Source: JBFWIL01 sp050256015 (GTDB lineage: Bacteria; Bacteroidota; Bacteroidia; Bacteroidales; Prolixibacteraceae). Taken from it: a stretch of 7,156 bases of DNA. A program made the translations under genes and the position numbers. The notes under the pieces are model-generated. The model did not search any database. It was given only the letters and a program-made list of their open reading frames with translations, and was not told the origin of the DNA. This document shows, piece after piece, positions 5,994 to 7,156 of this stretch (position 1 is its first letter; each line of letters begins with the position of its first letter). The DNA lies in NCBI GenBank assembly GCA_050256015.1, contig JBFWIL010000141.1, positions 1-7,156 of the forward strand, written 5' to 3'.

Positions 5994-7064
5994 CTAACGG
6001 GCAGCTTCAAATTTTTTCATCGTCTCCACCAGGCATTGAACACTTTCCAGGGACATTGCATTGTAAATGGAAGCCCGGAAACCGCCTACGGAACGGTGTC
6101 CTTTTAACCCGACCATTCCCTTTGAACCGGCAAAATCCAGAAAATCTTTCTCCAGCTCTTCATAGCCGGGCGCCATCACAAAAGTTACATTCATGCGCGA
6201 ACGGTCTTCCGGATCAGGCACGGTGGAAATAAACAGTTTATTCCGGTCCAGTTCGGCATAAAGCGTATCGGCTTTCCGAATGTTAATCTTTTCCATTTCA
6301 GCCACACCGCCCTGTTCCTTCAACCAGATCAGCGTCTGCAGTGCAGCATACACAGGAAGCGTGGACGGCGTATTGAACATCGAGCCGGCCTTGATATGCA
6401 CCTTGTAATCCAGCATGGTAGGAATCGGACGACCGGTTTTTCCCAAAGCTTCATCCCGGACAATAACCAGCGTAGCTCCGGAAGGGCCCAGGTTTTTCTG
6501 TGCACCGGCATAAATCAGGTCATATTTGGAAACATCCACGGGCCGGCTTAAAATATCGGATGACATGTCGGCCACCAGCCGGACATTCACTTCCGGATCA
6601 GCTCTCATTTCTGTTCCAAAAATGGTGTTGTTCGTGGTTACATGAAGAAAATCCACATCCTCCGGCACCGTAAACCCTTTCGGAATGTAATTAAAATTCC
6701 GGTCCTTTGAAGAAGCAGATTCGACCACTTCACCAAAGAAAGCGGCTTCCTTCATTGCTTTTGAGGCCCATGCTCCCGTATTCAGGTAAGCTGCCTTCTT
6801 CTTGAACAGATTGTAGGGAGCCATCAAAAACTGGAGACTGGCCCCACCCTGCAGGAACAGTACGGAATACCCTTCCGGGACCTGAAGCAGTTCCTTCACC
6901 AGCGCGACAGCCTGGTCCATAACAGCCACAAATTCCTTCCCGCGATGCGATACTTCCATCACGGAAAGACCGGTTCCGGCAAAATCAAGTGCGGCTTCGG
7001 CCACCTTTTGCTTGGTGAATTCAGGTAAAATTGAGGGTCCTGCATAAAAATTATGCTTCTTCAT
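5994..7064 (-). CDS. serC: Phosphoserine aminotransferase (SerC)
   Basis: SerC is a PLP enzyme that makes O-phosphoserine from 3-phosphohydroxypyruvate and glutamate in serine synthesis, and also acts in the DXP-dependent vitamin B6 route in some bacteria. The 356-residue product has the full family length. It starts with NFYAGPSILP (5-14), then SVMEVSHRGKEF (34-45), LFLQGGASLQF (69-79), the substrate-site TTNNTIFGTEM (143-153), and the PLP lysine 190 in YAGAQKNLGPSG. The segment KGHRSVGGFRASIYNAM near the C-terminus carries the phosphate-contacting His-Arg pair. It is cytoplasmic and a homodimer in the family. The ATG at 7064 is the family start. It probably heads an operon with the DUF1015 gene, 29 bases downstream. 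All key residues look intact. Confidence 0.97.
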   Translation of the reverse strand: MKKHNFYAGPSILPEFTKQKVAEAALDFAGTGLSVMEVSHRGKEFVAVMDQAVALVKELLQVPEGYSVLFLQGGASLQFLMAPYNLFKKKAAYLNTGAWASKAMKEAAFFGEVVESASSKDRNFNYIPKGFTVPEDVDFLHVTTNNTIFGTEMRADPEVNVRLVADMSSDILSRPVDVSKYDLIYAGAQKNLGPSGATLVIVRDEALGKTGRPIPTMLDYKVHIKAGSMFNTPSTLPVYAALQTLIWLKEQGGVAEMEKINIRKADTLYAELDRNKLFISTVPDPEDRSRMNVTFVMAPGYEELEKDFLDFAGSKGMVGLKGHRSVGGFRASIYNAMSLESVQCLVETMKKFEAAR

Positions 7065-7070
7065 GGTTTG

Positions 7071-7100
7071 TAAATTTAGGGTTTATTATAGAACAGCAAA
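7071..7100 (-). promoter_or_regulatory. serC promoter
   Basis: On the - strand a -33 TTTG (7097-7100) is followed after 18 bases by TAAATTTA (7071-7078), which matches five of six fixed positions of TAnnTTTG. The predicted transcription start falls at about the serC start codon, so the message would be nearly leaderless. The remainder of the window to 7156 is AT-rich and holds nothing else I can name. Confidence 0.5.
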
Positions 7101-7156
7101 ATTGCAATTATTCATTCAAAAAATTAACATTTACCGCGTTTATTTTTTGTCTGACG

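Noticed and set aside
7101..7156. A divergent + strand promoter at the right edge
   Set aside because: TTG at 7102 followed by TAACATTT at 7125 matches the -7 consensus poorly (four of six fixed bases) and no downstream gene is visible.
1..7156. tRNA, rRNA, CRISPR array, insertion sequence or phage attachment site
   Set aside because: No cloverleaf-like sequence, no regularly spaced repeats, no transposase or integrase motifs and no terminal inverted repeats were seen on either strand.

Overview
The window looks like ordinary chromosomal DNA from a member of the Bacteroidota, probably order Bacteroidales. Two promoter boxes match the Bacteroidota -7 consensus TAnnTTTG at every fixed base, and three more match at five of six. 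Most genes lack a Shine-Dalgarno sequence. The compact PabB/PabC pair, the short class-IV aminotransferase and the SerC-DUF1015 pair all have the style of that phylum. I see no mobile element, CRISPR array, rRNA or tRNA, and every gene appears intact.

Layout from left to right. (1) A + strand HEAT-repeat protein (49-573) converges on (2) a - strand pair: yggS, a PLP homeostasis protein (2376-1708), followed 43 bp downstream by a dihydroorotate-dehydrogenase-like flavoprotein (1664-678). (3) Divergent from yggS, a + strand pair overlapping by 17 bp encodes pabB (2500-3474) and pabC (3458-4060), the chorismate-to-p-aminobenzoate steps of folate synthesis. (4) A + strand gene for a small, very acidic protein of unknown function (4272-4646) has its own promoter, a leader hairpin and an unusually good Shine-Dalgarno. 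(5) A symmetric, probably bidirectional terminator (4664-4700) separates it from (6) a - strand pair: serC (7064-5994), then a DUF1015 protein (5964-4714).

Common threads are PLP and amino-acid or cofactor metabolism: SerC and PabC are PLP enzymes and YggS handles PLP. This may be coincidence rather than a single pathway. No gene-free stretch exceeds 300 bases; the longest is 4061-4271, which holds a promoter, hairpins and a leader.

I found no convincing wholly new system. The points most worth following up are the DUF1015 protein paired with SerC (its DGHHR motif resembles the ParB-like fold of known free-serine kinases), the acidic protein with its structured leader, the DHODH-like enzyme lacking the usual catalytic loop, and a roughly fourteen-fold excess of the palindrome TCCGGA across the window.
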